Source: G963422275 sp963422275 (GTDB lineage: Bacteria; Pseudomonadota; Alphaproteobacteria; Rhodobacterales; Rhodobacteraceae). From it: 64,000 nucleotides of DNA. The notes under the pieces were generated by a model. That model saw only the letters and a list, made by a program, of their open reading frames with translations, searched no databases and had not been told where the DNA came from. The translations under genes were made by a program, and so were the position numbers. Location: the NCBI GenBank assembly GCA_963422275.1, contig OY729418.1, positions 1,984,001 to 2,048,000 of the forward strand. The letters run 5' to 3'. This document shows, piece by piece, positions 1 to 9,578 of the stretch. Position 1 is the stretch's first letter. Each line of letters opens with the position of its first letter.

Positions 1-25
1 ATTCCGGACACGCTTCTCCTTCTTG

Positions 26-403
26 TCATGACAGGGGCGGCTGGGCAATCATCAGGTTCGAGAAGCCCAAAAACGGCGCAAGCCGCTGCACGTTCCTCTC
101 CAGCCCTCGATGGCGAACCAATGTTGCAACCGAACACCCGCTCGCGATCCGGAACGGATGCTCCACCCGCACCCTGGCCTTCGCCGTCTCCGCTTGGGCT
201 GCCGTGCTGCCCGCTGTCAGCGTCCGGCGCCAACCCGGGTTCATGGAAATGTGCCACAACACCTCGCGATGTGCATGCTCCGCACGCTTCCCGACCCCGC
301 GATATCCGGCGTCAGCCCGGACCTGTTTCTCCTCGCCGTGCAGAGGCCGGCCCGAAGACATCAGGTCGTGAACGTTCGCGGCCATTCCCTCCAGATGGTA
401 CAC
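26..403 (-). pseudogene. IS5-family transposase, C-terminal fragment
   Basis: This is the C-terminal part of an IS5-group DDE transposase. The readable segment runs from the HLEG-ANVHDL region through the second catalytic Asp (motif DAGYRGVGKR) to the Glu-containing VEHPF motif and ends in NLMIAQPPLS. It matches the better preserved copy at 56802-57698 along its length. The N-terminal half, including the first catalytic Asp, is missing, so the gene cannot be functional. The far end of the element lies beyond the start of the window. Unlike the 56802 copy, this fragment still contains the HREVLWHI segment. Confidence 0.8.
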
Positions 404-734
404 CCTTCCTCAAGGGTCGGGACGGTCTCGCCCGCTGGCACTTCCGGCAAGTTCTCGCCAGCCGCCTCCAGCCGGGCGTCGCCGAGCATGTCGGCGGATA
501 CCTGCAGGTCATCCGTGCCCGCTGGCGATGGGACGCCTGGATCCGGCTTCAGGCCGCGAGCGACACCAACGTCGCCGCCTCCTCCGACGAGGAGAGCGTC
601 CTCATCGGCGGCGTCCCCTTTCGCATGGACGGGTCCAGCCGCGCCCGCTCCGGGATTGGCGTTGCCGTCAAGGTCGGCAGCGAAATGCGCCCGCTGCCAG
701 GCGATGAACTGCGGGGAAATCAGGATGCGCTGCC

Positions 735-945
735 GGTGACGCTGCGCGCACTGCGTGCAGCTGTTCTGCAATCCGGCGATGGAGGACTTGCTTCGCGAGG
801 CCGAGAGCGTCCGGCGCCTTGCCGAGGCTGGAGAAGGTTCTGGACGAGATGGCGATCCCGACTTCCGCCGCTGGCTGGAGAGGAACGGGCTGGCGCGCCG
901 CCTGGAGCGAACGGCCGCCAGCGTTCGCGACCTGACACCGGGCAT
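735..945 (+). pseudogene. IS5-family transposase, internal-deletion fragment
   Basis: This short plus-strand stretch matches the N-terminal part of the IS5 transposase seen elsewhere in the window (VQLFCN, PAMEDLLREAESVRRL). It then jumps directly to the later LE-TAA-V-DLTP motif, so the region between has been lost. It lies in the opposite orientation to the fragment at 26-403. The roughly 330 bases between the two fragments (404-734) contain no gene I can recognise. Confidence 0.6.
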
Positions 946-1047
946 TGCGGGACGGAATTTCCTAGTTTAGGGTCTTGACACCCCGTCCTTTCGTAACTCG
1001 TTCGATCCGGTGACAGGATGAACATAGCCGTGATCGGACGGGGTGCC

Positions 1048-1944
1048 ATGAACATCATACAGATTTTCGAGCGATTCCCCGACCAGGAATCCTGCCTCGC
1101 CCACTTGGAGGCCGCGCGTTGGGGCGGCGAGCCCAAGTGCCCCTACTGCGGAGAGGCGAACACAGCATCGAGTAGTGACCGCCGGCGACGTCATCGCTGC
1201 TACGCTTGCAAGACATCGTTCAGCATCACAGTCGGCACGATCTTCCACCATACCCACCTGCCGCTTCAAAAGTGGTTCCTGGCGATTACGCTCATGCTGA
1301 ACGCCAAAAAGGGACTGTCGGCTCTCCAACTTTCCCGCGATCTCGAAGTCAACAAGAACACGGCCTGGTGGATCACCATGCAAATCCGTAAGGCCATGAG
1401 CCAGGCGGAGCATCGCAACCTGCTGACCGGCATCGTCGAAATGGACGAAACCCATGTCGGCGGCAAGCCCCGGAAGGGGACGAATGGCGAGGGGCCGGGC
1501 GGCAAGCACAAGCCCGGTCGCGGCACCAAGAAAGCACCCGTGATCGGCGCTATCGAGCGAGATGGGAAAGTGACAGCGAAGGCGGTCAAGAAAGACAAGA
1601 TGAAGGGCAGGCACATGCGCGCCTTCGTTCGCGACCGCGTTGACACGTCCAAGGCGAGCCTCATCACCGACGAGTACAAGGCTTGCCTCGGCATGAATAA
1701 GCTCCTGCCGCACGCCGTCATCAAGCACAAGGAATGGTATGTGGACGGCAACATCCACACCAACACCATCGAAGGCTTTTGGGCTCTGTTGAAGCGCGGC
1801 ATGTTCGGCCAGTTCCACAGTGTCAGCCGGAAGCACCTGCAACGCTATGTGGACGAGTTCTGCTATCGCCACAACTTGCGGAACACCGATCCTTTCGACG
1901 CCTTCATGCAGACCATCAATCGCGGGCTGGGATTGGTGCGATGA
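1048..1944 (+). CDS. IS1595-family (ISXO2-type) transposase
   Basis: This is a DDE transposase of 298 residues, apparently intact. An N-terminal zinc ribbon is visible (CPYCG followed by CYAC, about residues 30-55). The catalytic residues are recognisable as VEMDETHVGG (first Asp), ITDEYKA (second Asp) and NTIEGFWALLKRG (the Glu position, with the Asn common in this family). I chose the ATG at 1048 because a G-rich ribosome site (ACGGGG) precedes it by about five bases; an in-frame ATG at 1018 would add ten residues. The stop overlaps the start of the P63C gene as ATGA, suggesting translational coupling. Confidence 0.9.
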   Translation: MNIIQIFERFPDQESCLAHLEAARWGGEPKCPYCGEANTASSSDRRRRHRCYACKTSFSITVGTIFHHTHLPLQKWFLAITLMLNAKKGLSALQLSRDLEVNKNTAWWITMQIRKAMSQAEHRNLLTGIVEMDETHVGGKPRKGTNGEGPGGKHKPGRGTKKAPVIGAIERDGKVTAKAVKKDKMKGRHMRAFVRDRVDTSKASLITDEYKACLGMNKLLPHAVIKHKEWYVDGNIHTNTIEGFWALLKRGMFGQFHSVSRKHLQRYVDEFCYRHNLRNTDPFDAFMQTINRGLGLVR

Positions 1945-2819
1945 GCAATAAGCCCCTCAAGGTCATCGCCGGAGCGCCGGACCGGCCGCTGGTGATCGGT
2001 GATATCGAGATACCCTGTTACGTTCTGGAGGGAGAACAAAGAGTCTTGAGCCAACGCGGATTGACGGCTGGGATCGGCCTCAACCCAGAGGCCGGCTTCA
2101 GGATCCCCCAATTTCTTACCTCAAGGGCCATAAAACCCTTTGTTTCCAATGACTTGATGCCGACCTTGGAATCCCCGATTCTGTTTCAGAACCCAGCTGG
2201 TGGCGGGAACGCACACGGATACCGAGCCGAAGTCATTGATCACATCATCGATGCCGTCATGAAGGCGGATCGTGCTGGGAAGCTTCCCGACCGATACAAG
2301 CACTTGGCCGAGCGGGCATGGATTCTGAACAATGGCCTTCGCTATAGCGGTATCATCGGCCTTATCGACGAGGCGACAGGCTGTCAGGACATCCGGGCAC
2401 GAAACGCCCTTGCGACAATCCTTGAGAAATACATCGCCAAAGAACTCCAGCCTTGGACCCGCACCTTCCCCTATGAGTTCTACAAGCTAATCTACAAGCT
2501 CAAAAGGTGGCCTGGCCCAGACGGGCACAGGCGGCCAGCCGTCATCGGCCACTATACCAATAATCTTGTCTATGCCCGCCTAGCCCCCGGCGTGCTGGAT
2601 GAACTGAAGCGGGCAAACCCGAAGCTCACGACCGGAGGGCGAAGCAAACGGCACCACCAATGGTTCACGCCGGACTTCGGACACCCGGAACTTGGCAAAC
2701 ATCTAGCGGCTGTCATGGCGCTCATGCGGGCCGCGCCGAACTGGGCCAGTTTCGAACGCAGCCTTCAGCGCGCCTTTCCGAAGGTGAATGAGCAACTCCC
2801 CCTGCCGATGGATGATTGA
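1941..2819 (+). CDS. P63C domain-containing protein (IS passenger)
   Basis: The product is 292 residues and resembles P63C-domain proteins (Pfam family with that name, function unknown). Recognisable stretches include the IPQFLTSRAIKPF region near residue 55, LIDEATGCQDIRARNAL near residue 150 and the LQPWTRTFPYEFYKLIYKL block near residue 180. The last is the most conserved part of the family. The start codon overlaps the transposase stop by ATGA, and both genes lie inside one pair of inverted repeats, so it travels with the IS. It may regulate transposition or benefit the host; nothing in the sequence decides. No membrane segment or signal peptide is seen. Confidence 0.8.
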   Translation: MSNKPLKVIAGAPDRPLVIGDIEIPCYVLEGEQRVLSQRGLTAGIGLNPEAGFRIPQFLTSRAIKPFVSNDLMPTLESPILFQNPAGGGNAHGYRAEVIDHIIDAVMKADRAGKLPDRYKHLAERAWILNNGLRYSGIIGLIDEATGCQDIRARNALATILEKYIAKELQPWTRTFPYEFYKLIYKLKRWPGPDGHRRPAVIGHYTNNLVYARLAPGVLDELKRANPKLTTGGRSKRHHQWFTPDFGHPELGKHLAAVMALMRAAPNWASFERSLQRAFPKVNEQLPLPMDD

Positions 2820-2829
2820 CGGCCAACAA

Positions 2830-3024
2830 TCAGTGGACCGTTCTAGTCTCTAGCCATGCGATGAAGGCCATGCCTGAAACCCCTGCGCAGGGGACAAGCG
2901 CGTAGGCCATGCCCTCGTAGCGGTCCACATCGTCGTCGATCGCTTCAATCACAAATACACCAGTCATCATTGCTGCCATTATGGTGAAGGTCCACATGCA
3001 CACTATGCTAGCCTTGGAAATCAT
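2830..3024 (-). CDS. Small two-helix membrane protein within the IS
   Basis: This is a 64-residue hypothetical protein. Two hydrophobic helices are visible, about residues 6-28 and 40-57, separated by an acidic loop (AIDDDVDRYEG). I chose the ATG at 3024 because a strong purine-rich ribosome site (GGGGGAG) precedes it; the open frame extends upstream to 3123. It is convergent with the P63C gene and lies inside the inverted repeats, so it counts as a second passenger. I recognise no family. Confidence 0.5.
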   Translation of the reverse strand: MISKASIVCMWTFTIMAAMMTGVFVIEAIDDDVDRYEGMAYALVPCAGVSGMAFIAWLETRTVH

Positions 3025-3406
3025 CGTCTCCCCCTGCGCGTTGCCGACGGCTCCACCGGGTGCCGGGCCGGTCGCCAAACAATCCACGAGAGTTGGTGGG
3101 TTCCCGCTTATTTCCGCAGACACGGTATTGTATTCACGGGCAGCCCGACACAGGGCTACTCGTGGACGTTTGGCGATGAGGGAAGGCTATAGGATGCGCC
3201 GCAAAGCGGTCAACGGGAACAAAGGGAAATCATGAGATTCCATGTTCTCAAGACCCTAAAATAACCCCGATTCTGGATAAGAGGGGTGAGGGGATTCCCA
3301 AATCGGGCGTGGCCTGGTTCTGTATCCGCAACCAAAATCAACGGATGGGATCCCCTCAATGAGCACCTCTATCATCGCACGGTTCTGCTGTCTCGACGAC
3401 TTTGCA

Positions 3407-3414
3407 AAGACCTT
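3407..3414 (+). repeat. Target site duplication, left copy (AAGACCTT)
   Basis: This is the 8-bp direct repeat AAGACCTT, identical to 4420-4427. It flanks the IS1595-family insertion exactly. Eight bases is the usual duplication length for IS1595. Confidence 0.92.
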
Positions 3415-4419
3415 CCTGATTACCCTTGAAGTTAAGCCACGTTTAGCATGGAATATCGTCATGCAACTCAATGATAGAGAAAGGAAACATGCATGGCACG
3501 AAACCCAGTGCAGTTTCAGAAAGGATCAGCCTGAACGAGTTTCTCTCGCTCTACGGAACCGAAGACCAATGCTTTGATGTCCTCTATCGGTGGCGTTGGC
3601 CGAATGGATTTCCATGTCCTCATTGCGGCCACGACAAAGGTTGCCAATTGACTGGCCGCAAGCTCCAGCAGTGCCATCGGTGCCACCGCCAAACCTCGGT
3701 CGCCGCCGGCACCATCTTCGATTCCACCAAGCTGGCGCTTGCGGTGTGGTTTCAGGCCATCCACCTCATCACCCAGGACAGGAAGGGGGTCTCGGCGATG
3801 AAGTTGCATCGCCATCCGGGCATCTCCTGCAACGCCGCCTAGTGCATGAAACACAAGCTGATGCAGGGGATGATGGAGCGCGACCGTCAGTTCCCGCTCA
3901 CCGGCCGGGTCGAACTCGATGATGCCTGTCTCGCCGGCAAGCGCGCCGACCAAGACCCCTTTCGTGGCCGCCGTCCAGACCAATGAGCACGGACACCCGC
4001 TGCGCCTGAAGCTCACGGTCGCCGAAGGGTTCCGCACCCGCGAAATCGCCGCCTGGGCACACCGGCACCTGGGCGCCGGCACTTCGGTGGTGTCCGATGG
4101 TTTGGCCTGCTTCCATGGCGCCACCGCGGCCGGTTGCGCTCATGACAGGATTGTGGCGGGAAGCGGGAAAGCCAGCGTCGGGCGCCCTGAGTTTCGTTGG
4201 GTGAACACCATTCTCGGCAATGTCAAGAGTGCGTTGCGCGGCACCTGCCATGCGATTCGCCCCAAATGCGCCCAGCGATATCTCTCGGAGTTCGAATGCC
4301 GCTTCAATCGTCGCTTCGACCTGCCCGACATCATCCCCAGACTTGCCTGTGTGGCCCTCAGAACGCCGCCCATGCCCCAACGGCTGCTTAAGTTGAACTT
4401 AGCTTGAGTGGTAATCAGG
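3415..4419 (+). mobile_element. IS1595-family element nested in IS982
   Basis: The element is 1005 bp with 22-bp imperfect terminal inverted repeats. Both ends begin CCTGATTACC when read inward, and 18 of 22 positions match. The flanking 8-bp duplication is perfect. It contains a single decayed transposase gene and differs in its ends and protein from the other IS1595-family element at 966-3260. Confidence 0.9.
3493..4407 (+). pseudogene. IS1595-family (ISXO2-type) transposase, decayed
   Basis: The gene starts as MARNPVQFQK at 3493 and shifts frame near 3525 into SLNEFLSLYGTEDQC. The zinc-ribbon region CPHCG follows, then a TAG stop at 3840-3842 where the family has Trp. The frame continues as CMKHKLMQ to VELDDACLAGKRA (first catalytic Asp). 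It then shifts again, with missing sequence, near 3945-3950. From there the second frame runs through VVSDGLACF (second Asp) and NTILGNVKSALRGT to the stop at 4407. At least three lesions make it non-functional. Confidence 0.88.
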
Positions 4420-4427
4420 AAGACCTT
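4420..4427 (+). repeat. Target site duplication, right copy (AAGACCTT)
   Basis: This is the partner of the direct repeat at 3407-3414. One copy belongs to the original IS982 transposase codons for Lys-Thr-Phe. Confidence 0.92.
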
Positions 4428-5284
4428 TGAAGAATGGGAGCGGCATCGGCTGATCGGCACAGGCCGCCAGCGCTCGCGCTCGGGCAAGCTCTCGCTCAGC
4501 GAAAGGCTCTTCATCATGGTGCTGTTTCATCTCTCGCCCTTCAAGAATTTCAAGGCTTTCCGGTTCCATGGCGTGGAGCGGAAATATCGCGACTGCTTTG
4601 GAGACCTGCCGAGCTGCGGACGGTTTGTCGCCCTGATGCCGCGCTTGCCGGTTCCGTTTTGCATCTTGATGCAATGCTTTCGCGGTGAGGAAACCGGAAT
4701 CTGTTTTGTGGACAGCGCCAAGCTCGCTGTCTGCCACAACGCACGGATCAACCGGAACAAGGTCTTCAAGGGACTGGCCAAGCGGGGCCGAAGCACCATG
4801 GGGTGGTTTTTCGGGTTCAAGCTGCATCTGGTCATCAACGACAAGGGTCAGGTCATGGCCGTCAAGATCACGCCTGGAAACACCGACGACCGCAAGCCGC
4901 TTGAGACCATGATTGCCGAGTTGGAAGGCAAGGTGTTCGGCGATAAAGGCTGCATTTCGAAGCCGCTTTTCCAGCGTTTGCGGCAACAGGGCCTGCACCT
5001 GATCACTGGCATTCGCCGCAACATGAAAAACTTTCTTCTGCCCATTCTGGACAAAATCATGTTGCGGAAGCGGTTCATCATTGAAACGCTGTTCGATAAA
5101 CTGAAATCGAGCATGGGATTGGAACACACACGACACCGGTCCCCAACAAATGCCTTCGTTCATATCCTGTCATGTCTGGCTGCCTATATTCTGGCGCAGC
5201 CAAAGGTCAAAATCGGCAAAATCGTCGTGCCAGACGCCATTCGGTGCATTCCAAAAGAAAACAGAGCTTATCCATAACTCGGGT

Positions 5285-7140
5285 AGATTAACGACTGTGT
5301 GGATCGCCGCGAACTGGTGCGCTTCGACGACGCCGAAGCGGATGCCGGTGTTCTCCTCTATCTCGCGCTGGAGGTTCTCGGCGAATTCCTCGTAACTCTC
5401 CTTTGCAATCACCGTAAGCGTGTTCACCTCAAATCCGCGGAGTCGCTCGCCATCCTGGTTGACGCACAAGCGCAGACCGCGTCCGATCGTCTGCCGCCGC
5501 TCGCGTTCGGTCCGGATGTCTCGAAGGGCGCAGATCTGAAAGACATTGGGGTTGTCCCACCCCTCGCGCAGCGCCGAATGGGAGAAGATGAACTTGAGCG
5601 GTGTGTCGAGGCTCAGGAGCTTCTCCTTCTCCTTCATGATCAGGTTGTACGCACGTTCAGCGTTTTCGCGGTTGGTCTGGTTGTTCTCCGCCGTGTCCGT
5701 CCAGCCGCCCTTCCTGTCGATCGAGAAATAGCCGTTGTGAACCTCTTCGGCCGCGGCGGCTAGATCGACCTCCTCGAACAGGGTGCGATAATCGGGATGA
5801 TTACTGAGGCGCTGATATTCCTCCTCGAACATCAGGGCGTAGTCCCCCTTGACCGGAGAGCCTGCCTCGTCGTAGCGCCGATAGCGTTCCACGGCGTCGA
5901 CGAAGAACAGGCTGAGCACCTTGATTCCCTGCGGACGCAGACGCTTTTCCTTGTCGAGGTGCTCGCGGATGGTCCGACGGATCATATGGCGTTGGACGGC
6001 GTCGGCGTCCACATCGCCCCAAGCCTCTCCCAACCGGAGATACCGCTCACCGCCGGGCACGCGTAGTTCGACGAATTCGTTGCCTCTCTCGACGCGGATC
6101 TCGCCAATGCGGCAATCGCGGTAGACGATGCGGTCGGTCGTCTGTTCGAGGTTGTCGCCGTCCTGGACGCTGACCTCTTGGCGCCGAACTCCGCCCGACG
6201 ACGTTTCCACATCGATCTCCACCCTGGCGGCGATGACGCTGCGCCGGTTGCTCGTCGACACGACCCGGACATAGGGCCTGTTGTGCGCGTCAGCGACGGT
6301 GGCGGATGCCACCTCGATCTGCTTTACGAGCTTGCGTTCGTAGGCGTCGACGGCATCGAGCCGGTAGACCATGTGGTGCTTGTCCACATGGGTCGCCGAG
6401 TAACGCAGAGTGCAGAGCGGATTCATCTCGCCCAGGGCTTTCCTGCCCTGTCCCATCAGGCCGCCATCCACGCTTTGCGGCTCGTCGACGATGAGGATGG
6501 AGCGTGTGGCCTTGATCAGATCGATCGGCTTCTCGCCGCCCGTCTTCTCGCTATCCTTGTAGAGGTTGTTGACGTCCCGCTTGTTGATGGCTCCGACCGT
6601 CACCACCATGATCTGGATCTGCGGGCTGGTGGCGAAGTTGCGGACCTGGCCCAGCTTTGCGGAGTCGTAGAGAAAGTATTCGAAGGGCGTGCCGGAATAG
6701 AGCGCGCGGAAGTGGTCGTCGGTGATCTGGAGCGATTTGTAGACGCCCTCCTTGATCGCCACCGACGGTACGACGATGACGAACTTGGTGAAGCCGTAGC
6801 GCCTGTTCAGCTCGAAGATCGTGCGCAGGTAGACGTAGGTCTTGCCGGTTCCGGTCTCCATCTCCACGGTGAAATCGCCAGAGTCCAGCGACTCGGACGG
6901 TGGCAGGCCGTTCCGGAGCTGGATGTCTTCGAGGTTTGCGAGAACCTCGTCGTCGAGCAATGTCAGCCGGTTGCCAATGCCAAGATCGTTCTCGGCGAAG
7001 GCCAGTCGCGCTTGGGGCTCCGCGTGGTCCTGCGTGACTGTGAACTCCGTCCGGCAGATCTCCTGTCCACGAAACAGGTCGCAGACGGCATCCACCGCCC
7101 TAAGCTGGAATTCGAGATCGGGTTCGAAGCGCAGCTTCAT
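5285..7140 (-). pseudogene. res: Type III restriction enzyme Res subunit, 3' end removed by IS982
   Basis: The N-terminal and central parts of a type III-like restriction endonuclease/helicase subunit are present. The N-terminus MKLRFEPDLEFQLRAV matches the family start, so I start at 7140 rather than the upstream ATG at 7155. Walker A is METGTGKTYVYLRT near residue 98, and the DEAH-like Walker B is LIVDEPQSV near residue 215. The later helicase motifs FSHSALREGWDNPN and ERRQTIGRGLRL are intact near residues 530-570. About 618 native residues remain. The frame then reads into IS982 and stops at 5170, so the C-terminal nuclease domain (PD-(D/E)xK in this family) is absent. Cleavage activity is therefore probably lost. 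Confidence 0.85.
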
Positions 7141-7183
7141 GACTGACAAGCACAAATTTCGATGCGGTCATCGTCGTTCGCGG

Positions 7184-7396
7184 TCATGCAAGCATCAGGC
7201 GCTCGCCCTTCGGCTGAGGGACGGGTCGTCCCAATTCTTGCGCCCGTTCGATCCAGAACTGCATGGCGTCGTTTACGTTCCTGAGAGCGGCTTCTTGGCT
7301 GTCGCCGTGTGCCATGCACCCGGGCAATTCAGGCGTCTCGGCGATGAACACCTGGTCTTCGTTGCTCCAGTAGAGAATGATCTCATACTTGTGCAT
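7184..7396 (-). CDS. hicB: HicB-family antitoxin
   Basis: The product is 70 residues with the HicB partial RNase H-like fold pattern: a YEIILYWSNEDQVFIAETPELPGCMAHGDS strand region followed by an EAL-NV-DAMQFWIERAQELGRPVPQP helix. Its start codon shares one base with the hicA stop. It would neutralise the HicA mRNA interferase and probably autorepress the pair. No separate DNA-binding domain is visible. The pair lies between mod and res, an uncommon place that may stabilise the restriction locus. Confidence 0.85.
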   Translation of the reverse strand: MHKYEIILYWSNEDQVFIAETPELPGCMAHGDSQEAALRNVNDAMQFWIERAQELGRPVPQPKGERLMLA

Positions 7397-7650
7397 CAGT
7401 CATCTCTCCCCAATCTATACTTCAGGATTAACTGCCGGACTTGCTTCACCTGATAGGGTTTGGCGTGTCCGCCGCGGCTTTGCAGGTTGACAATTTCCAC
7501 AATTCCAACCTTGTCGAAAAGGTGGTGGCTTCCGCGTATGCGCTCCTGGAATCCCAGATGCTGCATCAGAGATCGAAGGTCGGCGAAGCGGATATTCGCG
7601 TCCGACCTTCCGCCGAGGATCGTCTGCAACAGCCGCTCATGCCGATTCAT
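7396..7650 (-). CDS. hicA: HicA-family toxin (mRNA interferase)
   Basis: This is an 84-residue HicA-like protein with a double-stranded RNA-binding type fold. The key histidine lies in RGSHHLF, about residues 39-45. It precedes hicB, the order usual for hicAB. It begins 26 bases after the mod stop and reads in the same direction as mod and res, so it may be co-transcribed with them. No frameshift or stop is seen, so the toxin looks intact although its neighbours res and DUF4391 are broken. Confidence 0.82.
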   Translation of the reverse strand: MNRHERLLQTILGGRSDANIRFADLRSLMQHLGFQERIRGSHHLFDKVGIVEIVNLQSRGGHAKPYQVKQVRQLILKYRLGRDD

Positions 7651-7676
7651 CGGCCGCCTTCCTCATCCCGCCTGCG

Positions 7677-9563
7677 TCACAAGCTTCGAACATTCCCCAG
7701 ACCGCACTGCTCAAGGATCGCGACGAGGTTCGTCTTAGCGACGTCATCGGTGAAGGCGCTGTCGCGGAAGACGACCGCGGTCTCCCCGGCAGGCGCCAGT
7801 TTGTCGTACCACTCGGCGATGCCGAGCGCCAAAGGCTCAGCGTCCTCGCGGGCGACCCTCTCGTCCAAGCAGGAGATCAGCGTACCGGCCCCAACCGAAT
7901 GAACGGACTTGCCGGCGACGGTCCGGGTCTCGATGGGTACGCAGAGATCAAGTCCGAGCTTCAGCAGCAGTTCGTAGAGGATGTCCTGCTCGCTTCTCTC
8001 GGGCTTAATGTGATCAACGCCGTCCAGCAACGAACCTTCGAGATCGTCCGGCGCGGTCTCCCATGTACGGATGTTGGATGTGTCGAGCTTGAAGACGCGA
8101 AAGCCGAGGTCTCCGGCAAACGTTGGGTTCTCGCCCCTAATCTTCTTCGCGACGCGCCGAAGGCGCTCTTTGGTAAGCTCGGCGATGTTATGTGGCTTGC
8201 CGACTCTGTCGCAGTAATCGGCGGCAGTTTTCTGATCCCTATTCTCTGTACTAAGTGGTTCAGGAAGCTGAACGAGGATATAACGTCGGTTGCCACCGTC
8301 TGAAGAGTTTTGTTCCAAGGTAGAGTGACCAGTCGTTCCCGAACCGGCAAAGAAATCCAACACTATATCTCCACTATCAGCACCTTGCTCAACAAGGTTG
8401 CGAATCAACCGAACTGGTTTCGGAAAGTCAAAGATCCGGGCTTCGAACAAAGAATTGATGTCTGAAGTACCGTCTCTTGTAAATATTTCACCGCCAATCA
8501 CAGTAGAAAAGCCAGTGAATTCTGATGCAAGCTCCGACAAGAATGCCTTGCGCCTTGGCCGCCCGCCAGAATCAGAAGGCCATAGAACTCTGTCTTCAGC
8601 AATCAATCTATTCATAGTTCGTTGATCATAGCGCCAACCCATATTTGGGCACGGGTAGCTTACTCCTGTCATCGGATTGACCAAATCATAGTGGAGATTC
8701 GGTCGCCTGTCTGCCGTAGCGATGCCTACCATGTTGGCGCTTGCCCAATCGCCCCGGGGATCATCATCAGGATTGGAGTATTGCCGCTTATCTCGTTCAT
8801 CGCCTCTAATTTTATTGCCATAACATACGACATATTCGTGGTCGATCGAGGCGCCATTTACGGTTCTATTGTCCTTGTTTTGTCTACTTTTCCAGACGAA
8901 ACAAGCGAGGAAGTTTTCTTCGCCAAATATCTCGTCCGCAAGTAGTCGGATATTGGGAAGCTCCCCGTCGTCAACGCTTACAAATGCAACGCCATCATTG
9001 CGAAGAAGGTTCTTCGCCACTTTCAACCGCGGATACATCATGTTCAGCCAAGCAGTATGAAATCGCCCCGATGAATTTGAATTCGAAGACAATCGCAGAT
9101 TCTCTCCATCTACCTGACCCGTAATTTCCAAGTAATTTCGCACATTGTCTCGGTAGTCATCGGGGTAAACGAAATTCCCACCTGTATTGTAGGGTGGATC
9201 GATATAGATCATCTTAACTTTGCCGGCGTAGCTCTTCTGCAGAAGCTTCAGCACCTCCAGGTTGTCACCTTCGATCATTAGATTCTGGGTCGAGTCCCAG
9301 TCGACACTATCCTCCGGACAGGGACGAAGCGTGCCATTCGATGGTGTCAGGGCGAGACGCCGCGCTTGGCGCTTGCCGTGCCAATTGAGACCATACTTCT
9401 CCTCGTGCTCCTCTACCGCACCGTCGAGAAGCTGCTTGAGCACCTCGAAATCGACCTTCCCCTCGGTGAAAGCTTCGGGGAATAGCGCCTTCAGGTGCTC
9501 CAGGTTCTCGGCGACGATATCCGGCGAGCGGGTCTCCGGATCGCCGGCGACGACTTTGTCCAT
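7677..9563 (-). CDS. mod: Type III DNA-methyltransferase Mod subunit
   Basis: The product is a 628-residue adenine-N6 or cytosine-N4 DNA methyltransferase. The catalytic motif IV DPPYNTGG is near residue 122. The S-adenosylmethionine motif I DFFAGSGTTGH is near residue 404. This order (IV before I) is the beta class used by type III Mod proteins. The region between holds the target recognition domain. The N-terminus has the EDSVDWDSTQNLMIEGDNLEVLK block common to the family. It starts 15 bases after DUF4391 and precedes hicA and res on the same strand. It appears full length, so it may still methylate DNA without restriction. Confidence 0.92.
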   Translation of the reverse strand: MDKVVAGDPETRSPDIVAENLEHLKALFPEAFTEGKVDFEVLKQLLDGAVEEHEEKYGLNWHGKRQARRLALTPSNGTLRPCPEDSVDWDSTQNLMIEGDNLEVLKLLQKSYAGKVKMIYIDPPYNTGGNFVYPDDYRDNVRNYLEITGQVDGENLRLSSNSNSSGRFHTAWLNMMYPRLKVAKNLLRNDGVAFVSVDDGELPNIRLLADEIFGEENFLACFVWKSRQNKDNRTVNGASIDHEYVVCYGNKIRGDERDKRQYSNPDDDPRGDWASANMVGIATADRRPNLHYDLVNPMTGVSYPCPNMGWRYDQRTMNRLIAEDRVLWPSDSGGRPRRKAFLSELASEFTGFSTVIGGEIFTRDGTSDINSLFEARIFDFPKPVRLIRNLVEQGADSGDIVLDFFAGSGTTGHSTLEQNSSDGGNRRYILVQLPEPLSTENRDQKTAADYCDRVGKPHNIAELTKERLRRVAKKIRGENPTFAGDLGFRVFKLDTSNIRTWETAPDDLEGSLLDGVDHIKPERSEQDILYELLLKLGLDLCVPIETRTVAGKSVHSVGAGTLISCLDERVAREDAEPLALGIAEWYDKLAPAGETAVVFRDSAFTDDVAKTNLVAILEQCGLGNVRSL

Positions 9564-9578
9564 AGTGTTCCGCTCCGT

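Larger units (their letters stand above)
966..3260 (+). mobile_element. IS1595-family element with passenger genes
   Basis: The element is bounded by a perfect 13-bp inverted repeat, TTTAGGGTCTTGA at 966-978 and its complement at 3248-3260. Inside are an ISXO2-type transposase, a P63C-domain protein whose start codon overlaps the transposase stop, and a small membrane-protein gene on the opposite strand. I could not find an 8-bp direct repeat just outside the ends, which IS1595 elements normally create. The right end abuts the IS982 element with only three bases between them, so flanking DNA has probably been rearranged. Exact ends could differ by a few bases. Confidence 0.75.
3359..5277 (+). 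pseudogene. IS982-family transposase, interrupted by an IS
   Basis: The gene is in two parts. The first 18 codons (3359-3412, ending in LDDFAKT) are followed by an inserted IS. The frame resumes after the second target copy at 4428 as FEEWERHRL and runs to 5277. Removing 3415-4427 restores one continuous frame of IS982 type. Visible family features are FVDSAKLAVCHNARINRNKVFKG, GWFFGFKLHLVINDKG and FGDKGCIS, which carry the DDE residues, then the RFIIETLFDKLK region. The remnant after the insertion is otherwise undamaged, so the insertion is probably recent relative to other decay here. Confidence 0.88.
3264..5284 (+). mobile_element. IS982-family element, disrupted
   Basis: Imperfect 18-bp inverted repeats mark the ends. 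The left end starts ACCCCGATTC and the right end, read inward, starts ACCCGAGTTA; both continue into GGATAAG. Starting with ACCC is typical of IS982. Its transposase is interrupted by a second IS at 3415-4419. The right end cuts into the type III Res gene, while the left end touches another IS, so the two sides are no longer the original target halves. Confidence 0.8.

Noticed and set aside
404..734. Long open frames on both strands between the IS5 fragments
   Set aside because: GC-rich DNA gives overlapping open frames, but none resembles a known family.
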